Below are positions 17,543 to 25,546 of a DNA stretch of 64,000 nucleotides, one piece after another. The stretch lies in assembly GCF_011762095.1 (NCBI RefSeq), contig NZ_JAASQO010000010.1, positions 131,903 through 195,902 of the forward strand. Reading direction: 5' to 3'. The notes under the pieces were generated by a model, which saw nothing but the letters and a program-made list of their open reading frames with translations, was not told the DNA's origin and made no database searches. The stretch is from Parvibaculum indicum (GTDB taxonomy: Bacteria; Pseudomonadota; Alphaproteobacteria; Parvibaculales; Parvibaculaceae). The first letter of the stretch is position 1, and every line of letters begins with the position of its first letter. The position numbers and the translations under genes were made by a program.

Positions 17543-18130
17543 TCAGCCCGCGAACTCCCATGCCAGCAGCGCATAGAGATATTCGTCGCACCATTCGCCC
17601 TGAATGTAGCGCGAGGCGCGGAAGGCGCCTTCGCGGCGCATGCCGAGCCGCTCCATCAGCCGGGCAGACGCGGTATTGCGCTGGTCGCATGTGGCGATGA
17701 TGCGGTGAAGGCCGAGCGTACCGAAGCCCTCATTCAGCATCGCCCATGCCGCTTCGCCGGCATAGCCCTGCCCCCAGTAATCCGGATGCAGCACATAGCC
17801 GAGCTCGCCCGTCCGCTCTTCCCATTCATGAAGCCGGAGCCCCGCGCCGCCGATAAGCCCGGCGCCGTCCTTGAGCGTGACCGCCAGCTCCCAGCAGCGG
17901 CGCGGCCGGCGGCGCTGATCGGCCTTGAAGTCGCGCAAGGCCGCGCGCGTCTGCGCCTTGCTGTTGGGCCCCCATATGAGATGGCGCGTCACATCTTCCC
18001 GCGCGGACCATGCATGAACCGCGTCGAAGTCGCTCATGACGAAATCGCGCAGGACAAGGCGCGGCGTCTCCAGCGGCAGCGCAATGAAGGGCGCACCTTT
18101 CCTGCCACCGTTCAGCGACATGACGGCCAT
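17543..18130 (-). CDS. GNAT-family N-acetyltransferase, RimJ/RimL type
   Basis: The 195-residue protein begins with the RimJ-like ETPRLVLRDFVMSDFDAVHAW. The acetyl-CoA loop reads LHPDYWGQGYAGEAAWAML, followed by LGLHRIIATCDQRNTASARLMERLGMRREG. That supports ribosomal-protein-type or small-molecule acetylation. The ATG at 18130 is just 2 bases after the ArsC-like stop, so the pair is cotranscribed. A second ATG at 18121 is possible. Confidence 0.87.
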   Translation of the reverse strand: MAVMSLNGGRKGAPFIALPLETPRLVLRDFVMSDFDAVHAWSAREDVTRHLIWGPNSKAQTRAALRDFKADQRRRPRRCWELAVTLKDGAGLIGGAGLRLHEWEERTGELGYVLHPDYWGQGYAGEAAWAMLNEGFGTLGLHRIIATCDQRNTASARLMERLGMRREGAFRASRYIQGEWCDEYLYALLAWEFAG

Positions 18131-18132
18131 GC

Positions 18133-18486
18133 CTATTTGGCCGCTTTTTCGAGGGCGGCCTTCTGTTCGTCGCGGAAGCCGACAATGATCGTCTTGCCGG
18201 ATACGAAGACCGGACGCTTGATGAGCGCGGGATGCGCCGCCATGAGCGCGATGGCCTTCTTCTCGTTCACGCCGTCCTTTTCCGCATCGTCCAGCGCCCG
18301 CCAAGTCGTGCTCGCCTTGTTGAGCAGCTTTTCCCAGCCGACCGCCGCGGCGAATTTCTCGATGTCGGCCCTGGCGATGCCGTCGGCGCGCAAATCGTGG
18401 AAGCTATGCGCCGTCCCGCGCATCTCCAGCCATTTCAGCGCCTTGCGGCAGGTGTCGCAGTTCTTCAGTCCATATACCTTGATCAT
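18133..18486 (-). CDS. ArsC/Spx-family protein (YffB-like)
   Basis: The 117-residue thioredoxin-fold protein begins MIKVYGLKNCDTCRKALKWL, with a CDTC pair at residues 10-13, and contains the KRPVF strand typical of the family. True arsenate reductases use the first cysteine and three arginines; here no arsenic genes are nearby, so a YffB-like glutathione-linked reductase of unknown role is more likely. It overlaps nothing but sits 2 bases before the acetyltransferase gene. Confidence 0.85.
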   Translation of the reverse strand: MIKVYGLKNCDTCRKALKWLEMRGTAHSFHDLRADGIARADIEKFAAAVGWEKLLNKASTTWRALDDAEKDGVNEKKAIALMAAHPALIKRPVFVSGKTIIVGFRDEQKAALEKAAK

Positions 18487-18582
18487 GCCGCCAGCCTCTT
18501 TCCGATGGAGGGGGACAGCATAACGAAAAGGGCGGCGGGTTGAAGCCCGTCCGCCCTTCCGCCTGAAGCCGGTTTCCCGGCT

Positions 18583-19404
18583 TTATGCCGCGAGTTTGAC
18601 GTCGCCGGTCGGCTGGCCGAGTTCGGCGCGCGCCAGATCGAGCGCTTCGGCGGCGGCCATGGCGCGGCGGTATTCCGGCGCAGGCACCGTGACGGCGAGT
18701 TTCGCGCGGACCTGTTCGAGCGGCAGCGGCAGAAGCTCTTCCCAGATTTCCGCCGGCAGCCAATGCGCCTCGCGCCCGCGGCGATAGCCCTCGCGAATGG
18801 CGCGCCACAGCCCGCAGCCCGCATAGGTCTTGTTCGCCGAGTAGGTGATGAGAAGCACAATAGCGCCGATGCCGCGATTGCGCGTCTGCGCATAGGAGAA
18901 GGCAAGCAGCGACAACTCGCCCAGCCCGTCGCGGCCATAGCCGGTGACGATATGCCAGAGGTCGTGCTGGTCGCGGATCCGGTCGCGAAAGCGCTTGCCC
19001 GCCTCGGGCATGTTCTCGCGCAGCTTCATCTCGTTGCTGGCCTCCACCAGCCCGTCCGCCGTGAGGTTTTCCGACGTCATGAACCGGTAATAGGCCGCGC
19101 CGAGACTGCCTTCGGGCATCGCCGCCAGCTTTTCGCGGTCGCAAAGCACGGACAGGAGGTCGAGCTTCTCGCCGAGGACGCGCTTGCCGCCATGGGAGGC
19201 CTCGAAACGATGGAACAAGCGCTCCTCCGCGCCGCCCGACAGGGCTTCGATCACCTTGAAGACCTGGCCTGTATCTTCCTTGTTCTCTTTCAGCGCGCGG
19301 ATCGCGGCCAGCGCCTTCAGCGGCTGGATACGCTTGCGCCGGGGCCGTTCAGCCGCTTTAACCGCGGGATCGTTCGTTTCACCGGCAGGATGTGTGACAG
19401 TCAT
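18583..19404 (-). CDS. Coq4-like ubiquinone biosynthesis protein
   Basis: This 273-residue protein contains the Coq4 signature HDLWHIVTGYGRDGLGE, matching the HDxxH-type zinc motif, and surrounding helices (AGKRFRDRIRDQ, SYAQTRNRGIGAIVLL). Coq4 organises or acts in late ubiquinone synthesis; a C1-decarboxylating-hydroxylating role has been proposed for the family. The first 45 residues are basic and low in complexity. It is divergent from a TetR gene with a 185-base spacer, so its expression may be regulated. A coq7 gene lies about 4 kb away. Confidence 0.85.
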   Translation of the reverse strand: MTVTHPAGETNDPAVKAAERPRRKRIQPLKALAAIRALKENKEDTGQVFKVIEALSGGAEERLFHRFEASHGGKRVLGEKLDLLSVLCDREKLAAMPEGSLGAAYYRFMTSENLTADGLVEASNEMKLRENMPEAGKRFRDRIRDQHDLWHIVTGYGRDGLGELSLLAFSYAQTRNRGIGAIVLLITYSANKTYAGCGLWRAIREGYRRGREAHWLPAEIWEELLPLPLEQVRAKLAVTVPAPEYRRAMAAAEALDLARAELGQPTGDVKLAA

Positions 19405-19589
19405 TGTTTCTGCTCCGGGTCAGGGGCCCCAAGGGCCTGTCCTTCAGGGACATCGTGACTTGGCAGGCGGCCAGACAAATAAATACGTTGCGCGACTACG
19501 CAAAGACTGACCGACGCCTTATGCTGCGCCTCATGCTCAGATAGGTTATACTTACATTGCTGTCAATATATGAAAGTTGAGGAGGCCCC

Positions 19590-20288
19590 TTGTCCAGTAC
19601 CGCCAGCTCACACACAGCGGCCACATCGCCGACACCTGCCAAGCCCGCGCAAAAGCGCGTCCGGCGGACGGCGGAGGAGGCGCGCCGCCTCATTCTGGAC
19701 GCAGCGGAAAAAAGACTGGCGACGCAAGGGCCCGAAGGCATCCGCCTGCAGGACATCGCCCGCGATGTCGGCATTTCGCACCCCGCCATCCTGCATCATT
19801 TCGAAAGCCGCGAAGGGCTGGTGAAAGCGCTGATCGCGCGCACCAACACCCAGCTCCGCGAAAAGCTCCTGGCGGCGCTGAGCAATGCCGACGACCCCGC
19901 CCAGGACCCGATCGAAAGCGTTTTCGAGGCGCTTTCGGACCGGGGCACGGCGCGCCTTCTCGCCTGGCTGCTGCTGACAGGCCGCGTGACCGACACCGAC
20001 AGAAGCCCGCAAATGCTGATGACGGAAATCGCGGACCAGCTTCATGCCTATCGCGAGGAAAACGCCAGCCAGAACGGCGCGCCCGCGCCGGACCGCGAGG
20101 ACACCTTCTTCCTGGCCATGCTGACCACCAGCGTGGCCTTCGGCGACGCCATTATCGGGCGCTATCTGGCCGAAGAGGCGGGCCTGGACGAAGCCGGCGT
20201 CAAACGCTTCCGCAACTGGTTCGGCAAACTGCTGCGCCAGCATGTGGAGCGGACCGACACCCCCGCCGGAGACGATGAAGGAAAATAG
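19590..20288 (+). CDS. TetR-family transcriptional regulator
   Basis: The start is a TTG at 19590 after a very good GAGGAGG; no nearby ATG fits. The 232-residue product has a disordered Ala/Pro/Thr start, a helix-turn-helix at about residues 30-76 (ILDAAEKRLATQGPEGI, DVGISHPAILHHFESREGLV) and a helical regulatory domain. It is divergent from the Coq4-like gene and 3 bases before an acetyltransferase gene. It probably regulates one or both. Confidence 0.88.
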   Translation: MSSTASSHTAATSPTPAKPAQKRVRRTAEEARRLILDAAEKRLATQGPEGIRLQDIARDVGISHPAILHHFESREGLVKALIARTNTQLREKLLAALSNADDPAQDPIESVFEALSDRGTARLLAWLLLTGRVTDTDRSPQMLMTEIADQLHAYREENASQNGAPAPDREDTFFLAMLTTSVAFGDAIIGRYLAEEAGLDEAGVKRFRNWFGKLLRQHVERTDTPAGDDEGK

Positions 20289-20291
20289 GCG

Positions 20292-20804
20292 ATGACGCAG
20301 AGCGCCCTGGCCTCGATCCGCGACGCCGTGCCCGACGACCTGCCCGCCCTGTCGGCGCTCTACAACCACGCCGTCCGCGAAACCACCGCCATCTGGAACG
20401 AAACGCTTTCCGACCCCGGAGAGCGCGGCCGCTGGATGGACGAGCGCCGCGCCGCCGGCTTTCCGGTACTGGTCGCGGAAGCGGACGGAGGGTTCGCCGG
20501 CTATGGAACCTACGGCCCCTTCCGCCCGCATGAAGGCTATCGGGAGACGGTCGAAAACTCCGTCTATGTCATGCCGGAGCTGCAGGGCCGCGGGATCGGC
20601 GGCGCCCTGCTCGACGCGCTGATCGGTCACGCGCAAGGCCGGGGCCTCCACGTCATGGTCGCCGGGATCGAGGCGGGCAATACCGCCTCCATCGCACTTC
20701 ATGCCGCCCGCGGCTTCACCGAGACGGCGCGCATGCCCGAAGTCGGCCTCAAATTCGGCCGAAGGCTGGACCTGGTGCTGATGCAGAAAATGCTTTCCGC
20801 CTAA
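20292..20804 (+). CDS. GNAT acetyltransferase, phosphinothricin/methionine-sulfoximine type
   Basis: The 170-residue enzyme follows the Pat/MddA pattern: IRDAVPDDLPALSALYNHAVRETTAIWNE at the start, ENSVYVMPELQGRGIGGALLDALI as the acetyl-CoA loop, and AGIEAGNTASIALHAARGF. Such enzymes N-acetylate amino-acid analogues such as phosphinothricin or methionine sulfoximine. It is translationally close to the TetR gene (3 bases), so it may be a resistance or detoxification function under that regulator. Confidence 0.88.
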   Translation: MTQSALASIRDAVPDDLPALSALYNHAVRETTAIWNETLSDPGERGRWMDERRAAGFPVLVAEADGGFAGYGTYGPFRPHEGYRETVENSVYVMPELQGRGIGGALLDALIGHAQGRGLHVMVAGIEAGNTASIALHAARGFTETARMPEVGLKFGRRLDLVLMQKMLSA

Positions 20805-20965
20805 TATATAATGTTCTTATGTTGATTTTTTTGAATCCAGCGACTGAATTCTTATAGTTCGCCGTTACAATAAAGAAATGCACTTTAAACCACCGCAGCC
20901 TGCTTTACGTTCCGGTGCCGAAATCATGCATGCCAGACAGATAAAGGGAAGAAAAAGCCAGCGAT

Positions 20966-21793
20966 ATGACCGGACATGTGACCATACAGACAAAGGTTTT
21001 GCCGCCCAGCTTGCGTATCCGGGTGGGCGATCAGACGCCAGCGGCCACAGTCCGGCTGAGCGAGCCATATGGAGTGCTTTGTTCCTACCCGAAATCGGGC
21101 AACACATGGCTCCGCTTTCTCCTCTCCCATGTGATCCGGCCGGGCGAAATAGCGAATGGCGCGGACGTGCAGCAAACGGTGCCCGACATCTATGTGCTGA
21201 AAGCGAAGGATCTCGACAAGGGAGCTTTCTCAGTCATCAAGAGCCATGAGGCCTTTCGCCCCGACTATGACCGTGTCGTCTACCTCTATCGCGACCCTCG
21301 GGATGTCGCCGTGTCCTATTTCCACCACGGCAAGGCGACCGGCGCGGTCGACGAATCCCTAAGTCTCGATGGCTATTCGAAACTGTTCGTGGAATCGGGA
21401 CCTATCAGCGGCAACGGTTTCGGCAATTGGGGCGAGCATGTCGGGAGCTGGTTTGGCGCGAAGGAAGACGATCCGAAATTCCTTCCCGTTTCCTATGAAG
21501 CGATGATGAACGCGCCGGAATCGGAACTGTCGCGTATCGCGCATTTCCTGAAAATCCCCGCCAGTCACGAAGCGATCGAAACCGCCGTCGAACGCGCAAG
21601 TGCCGCCGAAATGCGCAGAATCGAGGAAGCGGGCGATATCGGGCACAAACGAGGAAAACACAAATTCGACGAGAATGCCCGTTTCGTCCGCAAGGCAAAG
21701 GCTGAGACCTGGCGCGAGGAACTCCCGCCCGTCGCCGCGCGCCGCATCGAGGACGCATTCGGCCCGTCGATGGAAAAGCTCGGCTATCTTTAA
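20966..21793 (+). CDS. Sulfotransferase domain protein
   Basis: The 275-residue protein has the PAPS phosphosulfate loop YPKSGNTWLRFLLSH (residues 41-55), the 3'-phosphate motif VYLYRDPRDVAVSYFHHG, and the family's later KFDENARFVRKAKAETWREEL region. It belongs to the Sulfotransfer_1-type enzymes, closer to those acting on lipids or small alcohols. The 160 bases upstream are AT-rich and unlike the neighbours. It lies just before tRNA-Leu on the other strand. No partner genes indicate the acceptor. Confidence 0.87.
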   Translation: MTGHVTIQTKVLPPSLRIRVGDQTPAATVRLSEPYGVLCSYPKSGNTWLRFLLSHVIRPGEIANGADVQQTVPDIYVLKAKDLDKGAFSVIKSHEAFRPDYDRVVYLYRDPRDVAVSYFHHGKATGAVDESLSLDGYSKLFVESGPISGNGFGNWGEHVGSWFGAKEDDPKFLPVSYEAMMNAPESELSRIAHFLKIPASHEAIETAVERASAAEMRRIEEAGDIGHKRGKHKFDENARFVRKAKAETWREELPPVAARRIEDAFGPSMEKLGYL

Positions 21794-21803
21794 TCCGGAA
21801 AAA

Positions 21804-21890
21804 TGGTGCCCCTGGCCCGACTCGAACGGGCACTCTGTTGCCAGAAACAGATTTTGAGTCTGTCGCGTCTACCAGTTCCGCCACAGGGGC
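21804..21890 (-). tRNA. tRNA-Leu, anticodon CAA
   Basis: On the minus strand the acceptor arm GCCCCTG pairs with CAGGGGC and is followed by A and an encoded CCA. The anticodon loop reads CTCAAAA within the stem CAGA/TCTG, giving anticodon CAA for UUG. The long variable arm and the T arm (GTTCGAGTC) mark a class II leucine tRNA of 87 bases. Confidence 0.95.
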
Positions 21891-22064
21891 TTCGCAGAGC
21901 GGCGCGAGGTGCCGCCGGAAGGGCCGCATCATAATCAGACATGGCGCAGCGGCAAACGGTTTCGCGGCCCGACGCCGAAGAGACCCCGGAAAGACTGCGG
22001 ATAGACACCCCCCGTCCCGCCTGCTAATTGAGTTTTCCGGCTTTGTTGAGGGGTGCGCTTTCAG

Positions 22065-22646
22065 ATGTTCCGCGGCATTTACGACTGGACGCTCAATCTG
22101 GCGGCGCATCGCCATGCGCGCTGGGGCCTTGCCACGGTGGCCTTCGCCGAAAGCTCCGTCTTCCCGATCCCGCCCGATGTGGCGCTCATTCCCATGGTGC
22201 TCGCCAAGCGCGACCAGGCCTGGGTCTATGCGCTGTGGACCACCATCGCCTCGGTCATCGGCGGCGCCTTCGGCTATGCGATCGGCTATTTCCTCTACGA
22301 TTCCATCGGCGCGCATATCCTGCAGCTCTATGGCTATCAGGACAAATTCGAGAGCTTCGCCAGCCGCTATAACGAATATGGCGTCTGGATCGTGCTGATC
22401 GCCGGGCTGACGCCCTTTCCCTATAAGGTCATCACCATTGCCAGCGGCCTGACGGCGCTGAATTTCCCGGTCTTCATGGCCGCGAGCCTGGTGGCGCGGG
22501 GGATCCGCTTTTTCGCGGTCTGCGGCCTGCTCTGGGCCTTCGGCCCGCCCATCAAGGACTTCATCGAGCGCTATTTCGGCCTCATCTCCATCGCCTTCAT
22601 CGTGCTGCTGATCGGCGGCTTCGTGGCGATCAAATGGCTATTCTGA
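22065..22646 (+). CDS. YqaA/DedA-family (SNARE-associated) membrane protein
   Basis: The ATG at 22065 has GAGGGG upstream and gives 193 residues; the in-frame GTG at 22053 lies too near that site. Membrane segments and family motifs AESSVFPIPPDVALIPMVLA, GGAFGYAIGYFLYDSIG and GLTPFPYKVITIASGLT are visible. Related proteins are thought to flip lipids or affect membrane potential. It is 31 bases upstream of dsbB. Confidence 0.88.
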   Translation: MFRGIYDWTLNLAAHRHARWGLATVAFAESSVFPIPPDVALIPMVLAKRDQAWVYALWTTIASVIGGAFGYAIGYFLYDSIGAHILQLYGYQDKFESFASRYNEYGVWIVLIAGLTPFPYKVITIASGLTALNFPVFMAASLVARGIRFFAVCGLLWAFGPPIKDFIERYFGLISIAFIVLLIGGFVAIKWLF

Positions 22647-22677
22647 CGCAGGACAAGCAGCGCCCGCCCATGCTTGA

Positions 22678-23232
22678 ATGCACGCCATGACGACGAAGAC
22701 GCCCCTTGCCCCGCCCTTCCCTTTCGGGCCCACGCGCGCCGCCTTTGCCATATCGGCCATCAGCGCGGCGACGCTGGCCGGTGCCTGGATCTTCCAATAT
22801 GGCTTCGGCTATGTGCCCTGCGCGCTGTGCTGGATGGAGCGCGAGCCCTATTACCTGACGGTGCCGCTGGCGCTGATCGCCGGGATTGCGGGCGCGCAAG
22901 GCGTGAGCAAGAAATTCGTGCTCGCCGCGCTCGCGCTTTGCCTGGCGGCCTTCCTCTATAATGGCGGCCTCTCCTTCTATCACGCAGGCGCGGAATACGG
23001 GCTTTGGCCGGGGCCGGACAGCTGCGGCGGCGGCGTGGCGCTGCCCGGCTCGGTGGAGGAATTTCAGGCCCAGCTTTCCGGCGGCATCCACCCGCCGCGC
23101 TGCGACGAGGCGGCCTGGACGCTGTTCGGCATTTCGCTGGCGGGCTACAACTTCCTGATCTCGCTCCTGCTGGCCGCCCTTTCCGCCGCGCCCATCGCGC
23201 ATTACCTTCAGACCCGGAAGGAGAACGCCTGA
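22678..23232 (+). CDS. dsbB: Disulfide bond formation protein B (DsbB family)
   Basis: The 184-residue membrane protein has four helices. The first periplasmic loop holds CALC after VP, and the second loop holds the partner cysteines (DSCGG and PPRCDEAAW). This matches DsbB, which oxidises DsbA and passes electrons to ubiquinone. Its TGA overlaps the ATG of coq7, a ubiquinone gene, by one base, so the two are cotranslated. An ATG three codons later (22687) is an alternative start. Confidence 0.88.
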   Translation: MHAMTTKTPLAPPFPFGPTRAAFAISAISAATLAGAWIFQYGFGYVPCALCWMEREPYYLTVPLALIAGIAGAQGVSKKFVLAALALCLAAFLYNGGLSFYHAGAEYGLWPGPDSCGGGVALPGSVEEFQAQLSGGIHPPRCDEAAWTLFGISLAGYNFLISLLLAALSAAPIAHYLQTRKENA

Positions 23233-23885
23233 TGGCCCGGACTTCGGAGATGGCGGCGAAAAGGGACATGGCGGCAAAAAGACCGGGCGTGAAACGCGCG
23301 CGCCGCAAGAGCCCGAGCGGTTACGCGAAAATGACGGAACTGCCGGGCGTGACGCGCCAGGACGCGGTACAGGAAATGGTCCGCGTCGACCATGCGGGCG
23401 AATATGGCGCGGTGCGCATCTATTCCGGCCAGCTCGCCGTCTTCGAACGCCTGCCGCACAAACGCAAGATCACCGAGTCGCTCGCCCATATGCGCGACGA
23501 GGAAGAGGTGCATCTGGCGAAGTTCAGCGAGCTGATCCGCGAGCGCGGCGTGCGCCCGACGGCGCTCACCCCCTTCTGGCATGTGGCGGGCTTCGCGCTT
23601 GGCGCGGCAACCGCGCTGATGGGCGAAAAGGCGGCCCATGCCTGCACTGCGGCGGTGGAAGAGGTGATCGACGGCCATTACCGCGACCAGATCGCCAAGT
23701 TGAAAGAGCTGGGCGGCGAAGAGGCGGAACTGGCCGACACCATCGAGACCTTCCGCGAGGAAGAAGTGCGCCATAAGGAAGAAGCGCTGGCCGAAGGCGC
23801 GGAAGAGGCCGTTGGCTATCCGCTCCTTTCCGGCGCCATCCGCCTCGGCTGCAAGCTCGCCATCCGCGTCGCGGAAAAGGTCTGA
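23232..23885 (+). CDS. coq7: Demethoxyubiquinone hydroxylase Coq7
   Basis: The 217-residue protein has the family start MVRVDHAGEYGAVRIYSGQLAVF and the carboxylate diiron ligands in E..EEVH (MRDEEEVHLAKF), the later EVIDGHY and EEEVRHKEEA. It hydroxylates 5-demethoxyubiquinone in the last oxidation of ubiquinone synthesis. An extra basic leader of about 40 residues precedes the domain. It overlaps dsbB by one base. The open frame extends upstream inside dsbB, but this ATG is the only sensible start. Confidence 0.93.
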   Translation: MARTSEMAAKRDMAAKRPGVKRARRKSPSGYAKMTELPGVTRQDAVQEMVRVDHAGEYGAVRIYSGQLAVFERLPHKRKITESLAHMRDEEEVHLAKFSELIRERGVRPTALTPFWHVAGFALGAATALMGEKAAHACTAAVEEVIDGHYRDQIAKLKELGGEEAELADTIETFREEEVRHKEEALAEGAEEAVGYPLLSGAIRLGCKLAIRVAEKV

Positions 23886-24118
23886 CACCGAAGGCCTGAC
23901 ACTACGGGCCTCTTGATCCTTTCGCCTGCCCGGACTATCACTCCCGGCAGGCAAGAGGCGCCCGCCGCTCACCGGACGATATGTCCGATGGTGAAGACCT
24001 CCCCGGAGACCCCGTCTCCGGCGCCAGATGCGAACGCAGCCCAACCGTTCATCCGCGGTCGCGCGGCAAATGTGAGCCCCCGCTTTCAAAGACCGCCGAC
24101 TGACGGAAGGACTGCGAG

Positions 24119-24565
24119 ATGCAGACCCCCCATGAGACATTGCCGACGCGCGAAGCCGCCAAACGCCGCGCGCGCGAATTGCGCATGGAACTTGCCGCGC
24201 AAGGCACATCGCTCACCCATAGCGCCGCCCTGGAACTGGTGGCGCGCGAACTCGGCTATCGCGACTGGAACACGGCAAGCGCGCGGCTGTCGAACCGGCC
24301 GGAATTCAAACCGGCGCTCGGCATGCGCGTGACCGGCACCTATCTGAAACAGCCTTTCAGGGGCGAGATTATCGCCGCGCGGGAAATGGCGGGCGGCGAG
24401 GCCTATGAGATCACCATCCAGTTCGACGAGCCGGTGGATGTGGTGAGTTTCGACAGCTTCTCCGCCTTCCGCCACCGCGTGACGGCGCGCGTGTCGAGCG
24501 AAGGCGAAAGCCGCGAACGCACCGGCGACGGCGAGCGGCACATGGTGGTGGCGGAAGAGGAGTAA
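24119..24565 (+). CDS. Conserved hypothetical protein (glyoxalase-superfamily-labelled small protein)
   Basis: The 148-residue protein begins with a helical motif, AKRRARELRMELAAQGTSL followed by THSAALELVARELGYRDWNT, that I recognise from proteins labelled glyoxalase superfamily protein in alphaproteobacteria. The C-terminal half is beta-rich and includes an acidic loop (QFDEPVDVVSFDSF). I see no metal-binding residues or catalytic motif. A related helical motif (VIARELGLPSW) occurs at the N-terminus of the DUF1835 protein at 55641. Function unknown; it stands alone between coq7 and a repeat region. Confidence 0.6.
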   Translation: MQTPHETLPTREAAKRRARELRMELAAQGTSLTHSAALELVARELGYRDWNTASARLSNRPEFKPALGMRVTGTYLKQPFRGEIIAAREMAGGEAYEITIQFDEPVDVVSFDSFSAFRHRVTARVSSEGESRERTGDGERHMVVAEEE

Positions 24566-24603
24566 GAAGAGGCGCAATCATCCGCTGACTGATGATTGCT
24601 CTT

Positions 24604-24870
24604 CACCTCCCCCGCTTGCGGGGGAGGTCGGCGCGCGGTCCGCGCGGCGGGTGGGGGCCCTGCCTTACCGCAAACGCCGGCGCCTGCCGCCTCACCCCCT
24701 CCCTGACCCTCCCCCTTCAAGGGGGAGGGAATGAGTTCATCCGCCCGCGCTGCCGCTAATCGGAGATGCGAGTGGGTCCCGGCAACAAGTGCCGGGACGA
24801 CACTGTGTTTTGATTTCCTGCCTTTGCCTCACTCAACATTGTCATCCCGGGATTTATTCCCGGGATCCAC
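24604..24870. repeat. Repeat block: one family B element and two family C palindromes
   Basis: Bases 24604-24730 hold a family B element: CACCTCCCCCGCTTGCGGG, a GCGCGGTCCGCGC palindrome, and a closing CTCCCTGACCCTCCCCC/GGGGGAGGG hairpin. Family C palindromes follow at 24776-24802 (CCCGGCA/TGCCGGG) and 24841-24870 (TCCCGGGATTTATTCCCGGGA core). No gene is visible in the whole spacer 24566-24941. Confidence 0.8.
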
Positions 24871-24941
24871 GCGCGCTGCGGCAGGGAGGGAAGACGTGGG
24901 GACAAGCCGGGCCATGACGGTGTTTGGAGACGGATTTCCCC

Positions 24942-25454
24942 CTACCGGCCGCGCTTGCGCTTTGCCGCGTTTTCCGCGACGACGCGCTCATAGGCCGCCT
25001 GAAGCTCGGCCAGTACCGAGCGGCGGGGCTTCGGCGCGCCGAGATGGATGTGGCGAAGCTCGTCCATGAAGCCGGCCCAGAGCTTCGGCCCGCCCTCCTC
25101 CAATAGTTGCGCGCGGATGGAAAGCTCCTCGGAAACCGGCGTATGGCGGCGGCCCCAGGCGCCCATCTGGGCGATGAGGGGGACCAGCTCGATGGCGGGC
25201 CCGGTGAGGCTGTAGACGGCCTTCTGGCTGTGGCTGGGATCGGGCTCTTTGGTGAGGAGCCCGGCCGCCACCAGCCGCTTCAGCCGCGCGGCGAGAATGT
25301 TCGACGCGATCCCCTCCTCCGACTGCGTCAGCAGCTCGCGGAAATGACGGCGATCGCCGAACATCACGTCGCGAATGACGATGAGGCTCCAGCGGTCGCC
25401 CAGCATTTCCAGCGTCAGATTGATCGGACAGCCCGAGCGATGATCCGCGTCCAT
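24942..25454 (-). CDS. HxlR-family transcriptional regulator
   Basis: The ATG at 25454 follows GGGAG and gives 170 residues. The winged helix has the family signature CPINLTLEMLGDRWSLIVIRD and FRELLTQSEEGIASNILAARLKRL. The single cysteine in CPI is the conserved redox-sensitive position. The C-terminal 60 residues extend beyond the usual domain. It is divergent from a dihydrofolate-reductase-like gene with a palindrome between the two starts, so it probably controls that gene and the GST after it. Confidence 0.9.
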   Translation of the reverse strand: MDADHRSGCPINLTLEMLGDRWSLIVIRDVMFGDRRHFRELLTQSEEGIASNILAARLKRLVAAGLLTKEPDPSHSQKAVYSLTGPAIELVPLIAQMGAWGRRHTPVSEELSIRAQLLEEGGPKLWAGFMDELRHIHLGAPKPRRSVLAELQAAYERVVAENAAKRKRGR

Positions 25455-25513
25455 TTGCACTCCCGAAAGAAACCGGTTGCAAAATAAAACCGGCATCGGC
25501 AGGATACAACCGA

Positions 25514-25526
25514 TTGCGAAACGCAA
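25514..25526. promoter_or_regulatory. Candidate HxlR operator
   Basis: TTGCGAAACGCAA is a perfect 13-base palindrome 20 bases before the reductase start. A related GGTTGCAAAAT half-site lies on the other side of the divergent spacer. Both would suit an HxlR dimer, by position only. Confidence 0.45.
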
Positions 25527-25546
25527 CCAGTATTAGGGGGAGAAGA

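Noticed and set aside
18133..18486. Arsenate reductase as the specific function of the ArsC-fold protein
   Set aside because: There are no arsenic resistance genes around it and the family also holds YffB/Spx-like proteins, so only the family call was kept.
20805..21890. A genomic island inserted at tRNA-Leu
   Set aside because: I found no integrase and no second copy of the tRNA 3' end. Only one AT-rich gene is nearby.
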